A model generated the notes under the pieces. The model made no database searches. It saw only the letters and a list, made by a program, of their open reading frames with translations, and was not told where the DNA came from. Positions 8,700-15,727 of a stretch of 64,000 bases of DNA are shown in pieces. How positions within the stretch are numbered: the stretch's first letter is position 1; each line of letters begins with the position of its first letter. Position numbers and translations under genes: made by a program. The DNA is from JANMDS01 sp031430575 (GTDB lineage: Bacteria > Pseudomonadota > Gammaproteobacteria > Burkholderiales > Casimicrobiaceae), in NCBI GenBank assembly GCA_031430575.1, contig JANPBT010000069.1, positions 16,093 through 80,092 of the forward strand. Reading direction: 5' to 3'.

Positions 8700-9023
8700 A
8701 TGAATCTCAACATCACTGGTCATCACGTCGCTGTTACCCCAGCGTTACGCGAGTATGTAACGCAAAAATTGAATCGGGTTACGCGACATTTCGATCACGT
8801 TATCGATATGAACGTCATCATGACCGTGGAAAAATTGAGACAGAAAGTGGAGGCAAATGTGCACGTGGCTGGACGAGAGATTCACGCGGAATGTGTGGAC
8901 GATAATTTGTATGCTGCGATTGATTTCTTGGCCGATAAGTTAGACCGGCAAGTGGTACGCCATAAAGAGAAAATTGCGGTAGATCGCCATAGCGGCAGCG
9001 AGCGCAAGCGCGTCGTGCATTAA
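8700..9023 (+). CDS. hpf: Ribosome hibernation-promoting factor (HPF/YfiA family, short form)
   Basis: A 107-residue protein with the S30AE/HPF beta-alpha-beta fold signature: NITGHHVAVTPALREYVTQK at the start, a FDHVIDMNV strand and the late DNLYAAIDFLADKLDRQV helix. It binds 30S subunits and promotes inactive ribosome dimers in stationary phase. The start ATG is preceded by AAGGAG with proper spacing; the longer open frame upstream is not needed. In many proteobacteria hpf sits next to rpoN and ptsN; here it is alone, ending at a GC-rich hairpin. Confidence 0.93.
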   Translation: MNLNITGHHVAVTPALREYVTQKLNRVTRHFDHVIDMNVIMTVEKLRQKVEANVHVAGREIHAECVDDNLYAAIDFLADKLDRQVVRHKEKIAVDRHSGSERKRVVH

Positions 9024-9036
9024 TTATTTTTTAGTT

Positions 9037-9059
9037 CTCCGCGGCGCAATGCCGCGGAG
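9037..9059 (+). terminator. GC-rich hairpin after hpf
   Basis: A perfect 9-bp stem (CTCCGCGGC with GCCGCGGAG) and a 5-base loop follow the hpf stop. The T tract is short, so termination may be partial. Confidence 0.6.
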
Positions 9060-9124
9060 GGTTTCAGATCAGTCGGCGCGGCGATCGCGTATAGTGTGCG
9101 ATCTCGCAGTAGGCCATCATTTCC

Positions 9125-9865
9125 ATGAAATTAAAAGATAAAGTCTGCCTGATTACTGGCGCAGGCCAGGGTATCGGCTGGGCAACCGTGCAGCGATTTT
9201 TGCAAGAGGGCGCCATCGTCGTTGCCATTGATCGGCACTCGGCAACGCTTAACGAGCGTGCATCGGAAGCCAAAGCCTCTGGGCAGACGCTGCAAACCTA
9301 CGCGGTCGATGTAACCCAGCGCGAGAAGATCGATACCGCCGTGCGCGCGATCATCGAGCTCTATGGCAAGATTGATGTGCTGATTAACAACGCAGGAATC
9401 ACCGCCGATGCTCAGCTCAAAAAAATGACAGAGGAGCAATTTGATCGCGTGATTAACGTCAATATCAAAGGCGTTTTTAATTTCACGCAGGCCTGCGTAG
9501 AGCCCATGATTGCGGCAGGCTCGGGCGTGATTTTGTCGGCGACTTCGATTTCAGGCATTCACGGTAATTTCGGGCAAACGAATTACGCCGCGTCGAAATG
9601 GGCCGTGATCGGCATGACCAAAACGTGGTCGCGCGAATTGGGGCCAAAAGGCATTCGGGTCAACGCTGTTGCGCCCGGCTTTATCAAAACGCCGATGACT
9701 GATGCCGTTCCTGAAAAAATCGCCGCGCAAATGGCACAGCAGGTGCAGCTGCGCCGCATGGGGCAGCCGGAAGAAGTCGCGGCGGTCTATGCTTTTCTCG
9801 CCAGCGATGATGCAAGCTATATCAACGGCGCGGTGATCGAGGTCACCGGCGGCCTTTCAATCTAA
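9125..9865 (+). CDS. SDR-family 3-oxoacyl-ACP reductase-like oxidoreductase
   Basis: A 246-residue classical short-chain dehydrogenase. The cofactor motif TGAGQGIG lies near residue 12, NNAG near 89, and the catalytic Ser...YxxxK appears as SATSISG and YAASK, ending with a GAVIEVTGG C-terminus. It most resembles FabG-type reductases (3-oxoacyl-ACP or acetoacetyl-CoA reductase), but substrate cannot be assigned. No neighbouring fatty-acid genes are present. Monocistronic between the hpf hairpin and a new promoter. Confidence 0.88.
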   Translation: MKLKDKVCLITGAGQGIGWATVQRFLQEGAIVVAIDRHSATLNERASEAKASGQTLQTYAVDVTQREKIDTAVRAIIELYGKIDVLINNAGITADAQLKKMTEEQFDRVINVNIKGVFNFTQACVEPMIAAGSGVILSATSISGIHGNFGQTNYAASKWAVIGMTKTWSRELGPKGIRVNAVAPGFIKTPMTDAVPEKIAAQMAQQVQLRRMGQPEEVAAVYAFLASDDASYINGAVIEVTGGLSI

Positions 9866-9928
9866 ACCGCCTGGACACTGCCTTCCGATCTACCATCCGT
9901 GTGTTGACGCAACATGACTGCGACGTAC

Positions 9929-9957
9929 TTGGGCTTACCGCAAAAGGTGGTTATACT
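9929..9957 (+). promoter_or_regulatory. Candidate sigma-70 promoter
   Basis: TTGGGC and TATACT separated by 17 bases, about 100 bases upstream of the secreted-protein start at 10060. Confidence 0.55.
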
Positions 9958-10059
9958 TTGTACCAGCCTCAAAAGAATTTACGGTTGCGTCATGGCTTCG
10001 CTACATCGCGTAGCAACCTCGAAAGCAGTATCAGTAGCTCAATTTTTAGGAATTTGTTT

Positions 10060-10839
10060 ATGAAATTGTTTATGTCTCTCTCTCTCTCTCTAGCGGTATC
10101 GGTCAACGCCCAAACACAAGATTCGCCGCCTAGCGTTGAATTTGCAGTGGGCAAAAACAGGTCGTTGAATCTGGGAAAATCCGACCAAGTCGTTGTTAGA
10201 GAGAGTCTAAATGTAATAACTGCACCCTCCAAAAAACGCGACGCGGAGAGGCGAAAACACACTACAGAGAAGCGGAGTCTTATTCTGGCAGAGCATCTGG
10301 CCGATGCCGTCGAGGAGCTCGAGCCTTCTTCTCCAGAAATTCTGTTTTCTGTGATTGACGGTATGCCGGTGGCAGCGACTGTCGATCCGTTAACGAGATC
10401 GGTTTCAATCATCGTACAAAATCAAGTCTTTCACGCCGAACATCATGGTGGAGGACGATATACCCTTCAAGAAGATCTATTAACGAGAGATTATTTGGGT
10501 CGAAAATTGCTTGGTAGGCTAACCAACAATACGCAGGATAGTATGAAATCGACGCCCCTACCAGAACCACAGCCGGTAGAGCCGATGACAATTTATGGCG
10601 CCAACGATCCGATCGGCGCAGGTCCAATTTTTCAAGACCCGTACTCGCCGCCTACAGCGGAAAGTGAAAGAGGATCGACTCCTTCGAACGAAACGCCTGA
10701 ACAAGCTCGGCTTCGTGGTTGCAAACAATCACGAGACGCTGGCTTGTCACGGTGTAAAGCTGCGATTCACCCTACAATTAAAGCTGCGTGCGTTGCGCTC
10801 GTCACCGTTGTTTATGCGATGTGCACCTCAGGCGACTAA
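10060..10839 (+). CDS. Secreted protein of unknown function with a (TC)8-encoded signal peptide
   Basis: A 259-residue protein that I do not recognise. The N-terminus is a signal peptide (KLFMSLSLSLAVSVNAQ) whose SLSLSL core is encoded by a TC dinucleotide run (10075-10090). The mature part is polar, has a VIDGMPVAATVDPLTRSVSI segment that looks like a folded beta domain, a proline-rich stretch near residue 190, and three Cys in the last 40 residues. The ATG at 10060 was chosen because it begins the signal peptide; the open frame extends upstream. A small gene follows 20 bases later. The layout (TC-run signal peptide, short downstream partner) is shared with the locus at 36.6 kb. Confidence 0.6.
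   Translation: MKLFMSLSLSLAVSVNAQTQDSPPSVEFAVGKNRSLNLGKSDQVVVRESLNVITAPSKKRDAERRKHTTEKRSLILAEHLADAVEELEPSSPEILFSVIDGMPVAATVDPLTRSVSIIVQNQVFHAEHHGGGRYTLQEDLLTRDYLGRKLLGRLTNNTQDSMKSTPLPEPQPVEPMTIYGANDPIGAGPIFQDPYSPPTAESERGSTPSNETPEQARLRGCKQSRDAGLSRCKAAIHPTIKAACVALVTVVYAMCTSGD
10075..10090 (+). repeat. (TC)8 dinucleotide run in a signal-peptide codon stretch
   Basis: Eight TC units inside the start of the secreted-protein gene. Gain or loss of a unit would shift the frame. Confidence 0.9.
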
Positions 10840-10859
10840 CTGTTAAAAGTGAGGGTTAA

Positions 10860-11144
10860 GTGTCAGTAAAACTTGTACGCCGCCTGCGAAGCCCAAGTAA
10901 TCCAAGCATGACATGGACAACAACGCTCTCGATTTCGGACACAGATGAAATAAATCTGAGGATGCAGGTTAACGATGTCGTAGTTGAAAGGAAAATATCT
11001 AGTGGCTTAAGGGGTACGTTGTTTGCGGTGATTAACGGCATTTATTTGCATGAACGGGAGTTGCTCGCTTCTTTCCCCGATCTCCTTGAGGATGGTGACA
11101 TTTTGCTGGCAGATACTATCGCGGCGCTAGACACTACGCGCTGA
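10860..11144 (+). CDS. Small protein of unknown function
   Basis: A 94-residue open frame with a GTG start preceded by GAGGG at good spacing, 20 bases after the secreted-protein stop, so probably the same transcript. It has no signal peptide or membrane segment. The content (TTTLSISDTDEINLRMQVND then a FAVINGIYLHERELL stretch) suggests a beta-rich domain. No family is recognised. Confidence 0.5.
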   Translation: MSVKLVRRLRSPSNPSMTWTTTLSISDTDEINLRMQVNDVVVERKISSGLRGTLFAVINGIYLHERELLASFPDLLEDGDILLADTIAALDTTR

Positions 11145-11540
11145 CGAATATCTCGACGGATAGGAAATCAAAACGCAGCGGGGCAAGCATCGCGCGGCTT
11201 TGCTGCCAGCGAACGCCTCTTACGGGGCGTTTTATAAGTACACTGCGTATGCCGACTTCCCGCACGAGCATCGCAGTCGAGCCAGTATTGGTGTCGAAAT
11301 GTTTTATGTTGATCAGGACGCGCATGAATTCGTTGACTCCGCTATTTTTTAATGGGCGATCGCAGATAATGGCATGACAAGCTGAATAGTTTTCTCAGAT
11401 TTTGGTGACGGATGGACAGCCTACTGCGCCGCCGGTTTTTATCAAATGGTGTGCGGTCGCAAGTTTTATTGGGACAATCGGTTTGAAATTGCGGCGCGGC
11501 GCGCGGATCGGCAGCCTCATGGGTAGGCTGATCGGTAGCG
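11145..11540. other. Intergenic region, possible decayed coding sequence
   Basis: About 400 bases without a convincing complete gene. Short open stretches near 11430-11520 on the plus strand are interrupted and match no family I know. They may be a remnant. Confidence 0.35.
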
Positions 11541-11948
11541 TTAACGCCAGTCGCGCGCGCGCTCGCGATCCGCAGCTGCAACGACCAAGAGCGCTACGAT
11601 CAGCGCCACGCTATATTCGCTACCGCCAGTGCCGTGCTCGCCGACAAACCATCCTTGCTTGGCATGAATAAGCACGATTCCTCCTGCAGCCACAGCGAAA
11701 AGCGCGCTCGCGGCAAGCCGAATTTTGACACCTAAGATCAGGCAAATTCCGGCCACAATTTCTACAATAGAAATTGCCCACACGACGAGCACGCCTTGGG
11801 GAAACCCGAGCGTTTCAAGAAACCCACCGAAGCGCGGGATCGTGCCATTTGCAATGCGCACAATCGCATGCGCCATGAAGAAGACTGCCAAAGCAACGCG
11901 CAATAGCATGAGCGCTGCGGGCAGTGAAATGAACGGAAAATTTTTCAT
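11541..11948 (-). CDS. DoxX-family membrane protein
   Basis: A 135-residue protein with four hydrophobic segments and the DoxX pattern: ALMLLRVALAVFFMAHA at the start, a GFLETLGFP turn, an EIVAGICLILG helix and a C-terminal VALIVALLVVAAADRER. DoxX proteins are small inner-membrane proteins of poorly defined function, sometimes linked to quinone or thiosulfate oxidation or redox stress. It stands alone; an element pair lies upstream. Confidence 0.85.
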   Translation of the reverse strand: MKNFPFISLPAALMLLRVALAVFFMAHAIVRIANGTIPRFGGFLETLGFPQGVLVVWAISIVEIVAGICLILGVKIRLAASALFAVAAGGIVLIHAKQGWFVGEHGTGGSEYSVALIVALLVVAAADRERARDWR

Positions 11949-11981
11949 CGTCGATTTGGCTAGAGTTTGATGGGGGCATCA

Positions 11982-12032
11982 TACCTGCGGCTCAGATTCA
12001 GCCTTTTTGGGGCGTATTCTGCGCCGCAGGTA
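11982..12032. repeat. Inverted pair of the 14-bp element
   Basis: TACCTGCGGCTCAG (one mismatch) at 11982-11995 and exact CTGCGCCGCAGGTA at 12019-12032, downstream of the DUF1080 gene. Confidence 0.85.
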
Positions 12033-12068
12033 TTGATTTTGTAAGCGCGATTTGGGGTAATCGTGGGG

Positions 12069-12677
12069 CTAGAGCGTGCGCACTTGCACCTTACGCCATT
12101 TGATCGGGCCGCCGCGCGCAGCTTTCACGCCCGCGCCGTATTGCAGCGCAAACGGACCCGCTGCAAATTTACTATTCTCGAAATCAACCGTCTTCAAGCC
12201 ATTGAGCATCACCACCATGCGCGGCCCGACGGCTTTGATTTCCAATACATTCCATTTACCGCCCACTAAATTAGTCAGCGGCACGGGCACTTCTGCGAAA
12301 TCAACGATCGCGCCTGAGCCGTATTTGGGCTCCGGGCGAATGTCCCAAATATTGACTTCATAGGCGGTGGCTGCAGCAATCGTCTTGGCATCTTGCGCGC
12401 GAATAAAGATGCCGCTATTGGTATCGGTGGAGGCAAAAAATTCTGCCCGAATCTCGAAATTGGTGTACGGCGTTTTGGTGACCAGATAGCCGCCCTTACC
12501 GTCGTCTGCCATGATCGTGCCGCCTTTAGCCCGCCAATTGGCATCGCCGGTACGGTCGAAATTTTCCATCCCTTTTTCGCCATCAAGCAACGTGACCCAG
12601 CCGCCGCCAGTCATGCTCGCGCAGCCCGCAAGTGCTGCCGCTGCGACGGCGAAGCAAAGCGTTTTCAAAGTATTCAT
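12069..12677 (-). CDS. DUF1080 (3-keto-disaccharide hydrolase-like) lipoprotein
   Basis: A 202-residue predicted lipoprotein: the signal peptide ends in the lipobox LAGC (Cys19). The mature domain carries DUF1080 hallmarks: WVTLLDGEKGMENFDRTGDANW, a NFEIRAEFFASTDTNSGIFIRAQ strand pair, a YEVNIWD motif and a final GPFALQYG turn. The fold is a concanavalin-like jelly roll related to 3-keto-glycoside hydrolases. It should be envelope-anchored; the natural substrate is not predictable. Confidence 0.85.
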   Translation of the reverse strand: MNTLKTLCFAVAAAALAGCASMTGGGWVTLLDGEKGMENFDRTGDANWRAKGGTIMADDGKGGYLVTKTPYTNFEIRAEFFASTDTNSGIFIRAQDAKTIAAATAYEVNIWDIRPEPKYGSGAIVDFAEVPVPLTNLVGGKWNVLEIKAVGPRMVVMLNGLKTVDFENSKFAAGPFALQYGAGVKAARGGPIKWRKVQVRTL

Positions 12678-12772
12678 TGTGAAATCCTCGCATTAAAAAT
12701 TGATTTACTGATTGTGCGCTTTGAGCCGGGAGAGTTTAACGCTGCAGTCCACTTTGAGCTCTTATTTATGCA

Positions 12773-12834
12773 TACCTGCGGCGCAGAATCAGGCTAAAAC
12801 GGGGTATTGCGCGCGCCAATCTGCTCCGCAGGGT
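12773..12834. repeat. Inverted pair of the 14-bp element
   Basis: Exact TACCTGCGGCGCAG at 12773-12786 and a mismatched copy CTGCTCCGCAGGGT at 12821-12834, in the gap between the RraA-like and DUF1080 genes. Confidence 0.75.
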
Positions 12835-12897
12835 TTGCGGCCGCAACGCGACCTGCGCCAATGCGACGCGCAATCGCTTGCGCGCTTTAGCGCTGAA

Positions 12898-13581
12898 CTA
12901 AAGCGTCTCGTCCGCGCCCAGCATGCCCATTGTGCGCAAAGATTTCTCGACCCATGCTTGCCGAAATTGTCCGCGCGCGATTTCAGCAGTGCGCCGCGCT
13001 TCGTCTTCTACTTTTTTCTCAACGAGCGGAATCCGCGCGGCGAGCGCTTCGGCCTCCACCACCATCACGCCGTCGGCATCGGCGATGATGAAATCGCCGG
13101 GCCGCACCACGATGCCTCCGCACGAGATCGGATGATTGATCCGCCCCGGTGCGACCTTGCCCGGCCCGTTGGGATTGCTGCCGACGCTGAAAATCGGAAA
13201 GCCCATGGCGATGAGCTCAGGCACATCGCGCACCGCACCATCCATCACCACACCAGCCAGGCCGATCCCTTTTGCCGTCGATAGCATCAGCATGCCCATC
13301 AGCGCGGCCGTTTGATCGGCTTTGCCATCGATCACCAACACATCACCGGGCTGCGCCAGCGCGAGCGCAGCGTGGATCATCAGGTTGTCCCCGGGGCGCA
13401 CCTCAACGGTAAACGCGCTGCCCGCGCATTTCATCGTAGGCGATACCGCGCAGATGCGCCCATGCATTGCGCCGCGCCGCCCGCCAACATCGCTAAACAT
13501 GGCAGGCTGGTGGAGCGCAGCGCGGGCGACGAGCGCGGCATCAAGGCGGGTGAAGGAGCGAACGATATCGGGAGTAGGCAT
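12898..13581 (-). CDS. RraA-family protein / 4-carboxy-4-hydroxy-2-oxoadipate aldolase-like
   Basis: A 227-residue RraA-like protein. Conserved features include FTVEVRPGDNLMIHAAL near residue 55, GDVLVIDGKAD, GLAGVVMDGAVRDVPEL (the metal and substrate loop) and a late DADGVMVV. The family includes class II pyruvate aldolases of protocatechuate/gallate breakdown and the RNase E inhibitor RraA; members cannot be separated by eye. The next gene upstream is a Bug receptor, an arrangement that often marks carboxylate catabolism, so an aldolase role is likelier than RNase control. ATG 13581 was preferred over a TTG at 13593. Confidence 0.82.
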   Translation of the reverse strand: MPTPDIVRSFTRLDAALVARAALHQPAMFSDVGGRRGAMHGRICAVSPTMKCAGSAFTVEVRPGDNLMIHAALALAQPGDVLVIDGKADQTAALMGMLMLSTAKGIGLAGVVMDGAVRDVPELIAMGFPIFSVGSNPNGPGKVAPGRINHPISCGGIVVRPGDFIIADADGVMVVEAEALAARIPLVEKKVEDEARRTAEIARGQFRQAWVEKSLRTMGMLGADETL

Positions 13582-13609
13582 ACTTGATTTCAATTAAAAC
13601 GCAGCAAAA

Positions 13610-13623
13610 CTGCGCCGCAGGTA
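13610..13623 (+). repeat. 14-bp element, single copy
   Basis: Exact copy in the 54-base gap between the Bug receptor and the RraA-like gene. Confidence 0.9.
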
Positions 13624-13635
13624 GAGCACTAAAAG

Positions 13636-14604
13636 TTAGTCTAATTTTGCACCGGTAGCCTTAATAATCGGCGCCCAGCGCGCGAGCTCATCTCTAATGA
13701 TTTTGCCAAACGCATCCGGCGTGCCACCAATGACTTCAGCCCCTTGGTCTTGAATTTTTTTGCGCGCGTCAGAAGATTTCAATACGGCATTCATTTCGGT
13801 TGAAAGTTTGACGATCACGTCGTTGGGCGTGCCCGTCGGGGCGACGAAGCCAAAAAATGTAACCGCTTCAAAGCCTTTAAATCCAGATTCATCAATCGTG
13901 GGCACCTCGGGAATATCGTCTACCCGCTTGAGTGAAGTCACCGCGATTGCGCGCATGCGCCCATTTTTTACAAAGCCGATTAATGTCGGCACTGACGACA
14001 TATAGAGTTGCACCTGCCCACCGATCAGATCGGTCGACGCTTGCGCCGCGCCTTTGTAAGGAATATGAGTAAACGCGACACCCGCACTTTTTTGCAGAAG
14101 CTCGCCTGCCAAATGCCCAACCGTACCATTGCCTGCAGAGGCGAAATTGAGTGAGCCCGGTTTTGCCTTGGAAGCGGCGATGATATCGGCAAGCGTTTTG
14201 TGAGGCGAATTTGCCGGCACAACGAAGAGCATGGGCGCGCTGGCAATCAGCGTGATCGGTATTAAATCTTTGACCGAATCGTAAGGCATCTTGTTATAGA
14301 GCGTGGGATTAATCGAGAGATTGCTGGTTTGGCCCAGCCCGATCGTGTAGCCATCGGCTGAAGATTTGGCAACCGCATCAATCCCTAAATTACCCCCAGA
14401 GCCTGGCTTATTTTCAACGACCATCGTCCAGCCTAACGTCGTTGCCAGCTTATGGCTCACTTCGCGCGCGATGATGTCCGTTCCCCCGCCGGGCGGAAAG
14501 GGGACGATCACGCGAATCGGCTTGGATGGAAAGGTTTGCGCGAGCTGCGCTGCGCTCGGCAATGCAAACGATAACGAGACTAGCAACGAAATCAATCGAC
14601 GCAT
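13636..14604 (-). CDS. Bug-family tripartite tricarboxylate receptor
   Basis: A 322-residue periplasmic binding protein. The signal peptide ends near SAAQLAQ; the mature start FPSKPIRVIVPFPPGGGTDIIAR is the Bug signature, followed by VVENKPGSGGNLGID, a HIPYKGAAQA carboxylate-binding loop and EVPTIDESG. Bug proteins bind carboxylates, amides or nicotinate-type ligands and are expanded in Burkholderiales, often without their own TctAB permeases, as here. A GGGAG ribosome site precedes the ATG. Probably co-transcribed with the RraA-like gene. Confidence 0.92.
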   Translation of the reverse strand: MRRLISLLVSLSFALPSAAQLAQTFPSKPIRVIVPFPPGGGTDIIAREVSHKLATTLGWTMVVENKPGSGGNLGIDAVAKSSADGYTIGLGQTSNLSINPTLYNKMPYDSVKDLIPITLIASAPMLFVVPANSPHKTLADIIAASKAKPGSLNFASAGNGTVGHLAGELLQKSAGVAFTHIPYKGAAQASTDLIGGQVQLYMSSVPTLIGFVKNGRMRAIAVTSLKRVDDIPEVPTIDESGFKGFEAVTFFGFVAPTGTPNDVIVKLSTEMNAVLKSSDARKKIQDQGAEVIGGTPDAFGKIIRDELARWAPIIKATGAKLD

Positions 14605-14713
14605 CTAAAAACTCCCTCAGTGGTTAGGAAATGAATTTTTATCAACTGATGATAAAGCAAGCACGCCGATTTAATCTCAATCAAGTCCGAAACAACGTCG
14701 AAATAACGAAAAT

Positions 14714-14727
14714 CTGCGCCGCAGGTA
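14714..14727 (+). repeat. 14-bp element, single copy
   Basis: Exact copy ending one base before the SRPBCC stop codon, at the gene's 3' end. Confidence 0.9.
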
Positions 14728-14728
14728 T

Positions 14729-15256
14729 TTACTTATTTTCAGCGATTAATTTCAACCCCGCCAAGCCTTGCGCAAATTTGCCGCCCACCATTTTTTCCAT
14801 GCTGAAAAATAGGCTCATGACTTTGGAGAGAAACTTATTTTCACCCATCATCGATTGGGTCACGCGCGTGCTGCGACCCTCTGACGTAAGGGTGAATTCG
14901 ATCTTATTTTGCGCGGCAAAAGGCTTGATGAAATGAATGTCTATTTTGATCGTTGACGGTGGAATCGACTCTCGCATAAACATCTCGCCCTCGCCCAGCT
15001 GGCGATTCCCCGCCCACGCATAATGCGCGCCCGCGCCCTGCGCCGCGCCGGTAAACATGCGCTTCACATTTGGGTCAATCTTCTCCCAAGGCGACCACGG
15101 CAGCCACGCATGAAAATCATTGAGATGGGGAAATATTTTTTCAGGCGGCGCATCAATCAACACAGTGCGCTCAACGCGAAACTGCGAAGGCCGCAGCGCC
15201 GCCATCAGCAACGCGCCCGCGATCACCACTAGCACGAGATAGAGCGATAGCAGCAT
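14729..15256 (-). CDS. SRPBCC-family protein with N-terminal membrane anchor
   Basis: A 175-residue protein: one N-terminal transmembrane segment (LLSLYLVLVVIAGALLMAAL), then a START/Bet v1-like domain with FRVERTVLIDAPPEKIFPHLND and WSPWEKIDPNVK, the typical polyketide-cyclase/SRPBCC opening, and a C-terminal long helix. These domains bind hydrophobic ligands; this one would face the periplasm or inner-membrane surface. The start was set at the ATG with an AGGAGG ribosome site 10 bases upstream, rather than the longer frame. Confidence 0.82.
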   Translation of the reverse strand: MLLSLYLVLVVIAGALLMAALRPSQFRVERTVLIDAPPEKIFPHLNDFHAWLPWSPWEKIDPNVKRMFTGAAQGAGAHYAWAGNRQLGEGEMFMRESIPPSTIKIDIHFIKPFAAQNKIEFTLTSEGRSTRVTQSMMGENKFLSKVMSLFFSMEKMVGGKFAQGLAGLKLIAENK

Positions 15257-15727
15257 GATTAATATGCCTCCTAGACGTTTGATGTTTGTAGAGCTGCTCA
15301 ATCCTACCACCGAGCGCATGCGGTTTCAAGCGTTGGAAGCGCAACCCTGCGGCGCAGATTGGCGCAGCGTGCATTCATAACGCACCCTCGTTAGTTTTTA
15401 GACGACATTCGTTATCCGAAATTGGATTCAACCCAATTTCGCTGACCGTCTTGCCGTCGCTCTGACATAAACGGTCTTTCCTGCGCTGCTAGGGCATAAT
15501 CTGCAAGCCAATCGAACCGACTTTGCACTGGGCGCGGTCGGGTTCATTTGCTCCTGCAAAGTCATCAAAACTTCATGCGCGTCGTAAGCCATTTGCAAAA
15601 TGTTCAAGCTTGGTATTGACCACCAATTCTCGCCATCGTCGGCTTTATTGCCGTTTGTGGTTGCGAGCTGCGCACGCGCTAAACCCCTCATAAACTATGC
15701 CCTTCAACACTAACCAGGAAGATCTCA
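15257..15727. other. Divergent intergenic region upstream of icd
   Basis: About 470 bases without a convincing gene. It contains a variant element (15343-15356, ACCCTGCGGCGCAG) and a weak minus-strand open frame (15428-15691) with no recognisable family and atypical composition. It probably holds the icd promoter; no clear box pair could be fixed. Confidence 0.45.

Noticed and set aside
15428..15691. Minus-strand open frame of 87 codons upstream of icd
   Set aside because: Atypical composition and no family resemblance; treated as intergenic.
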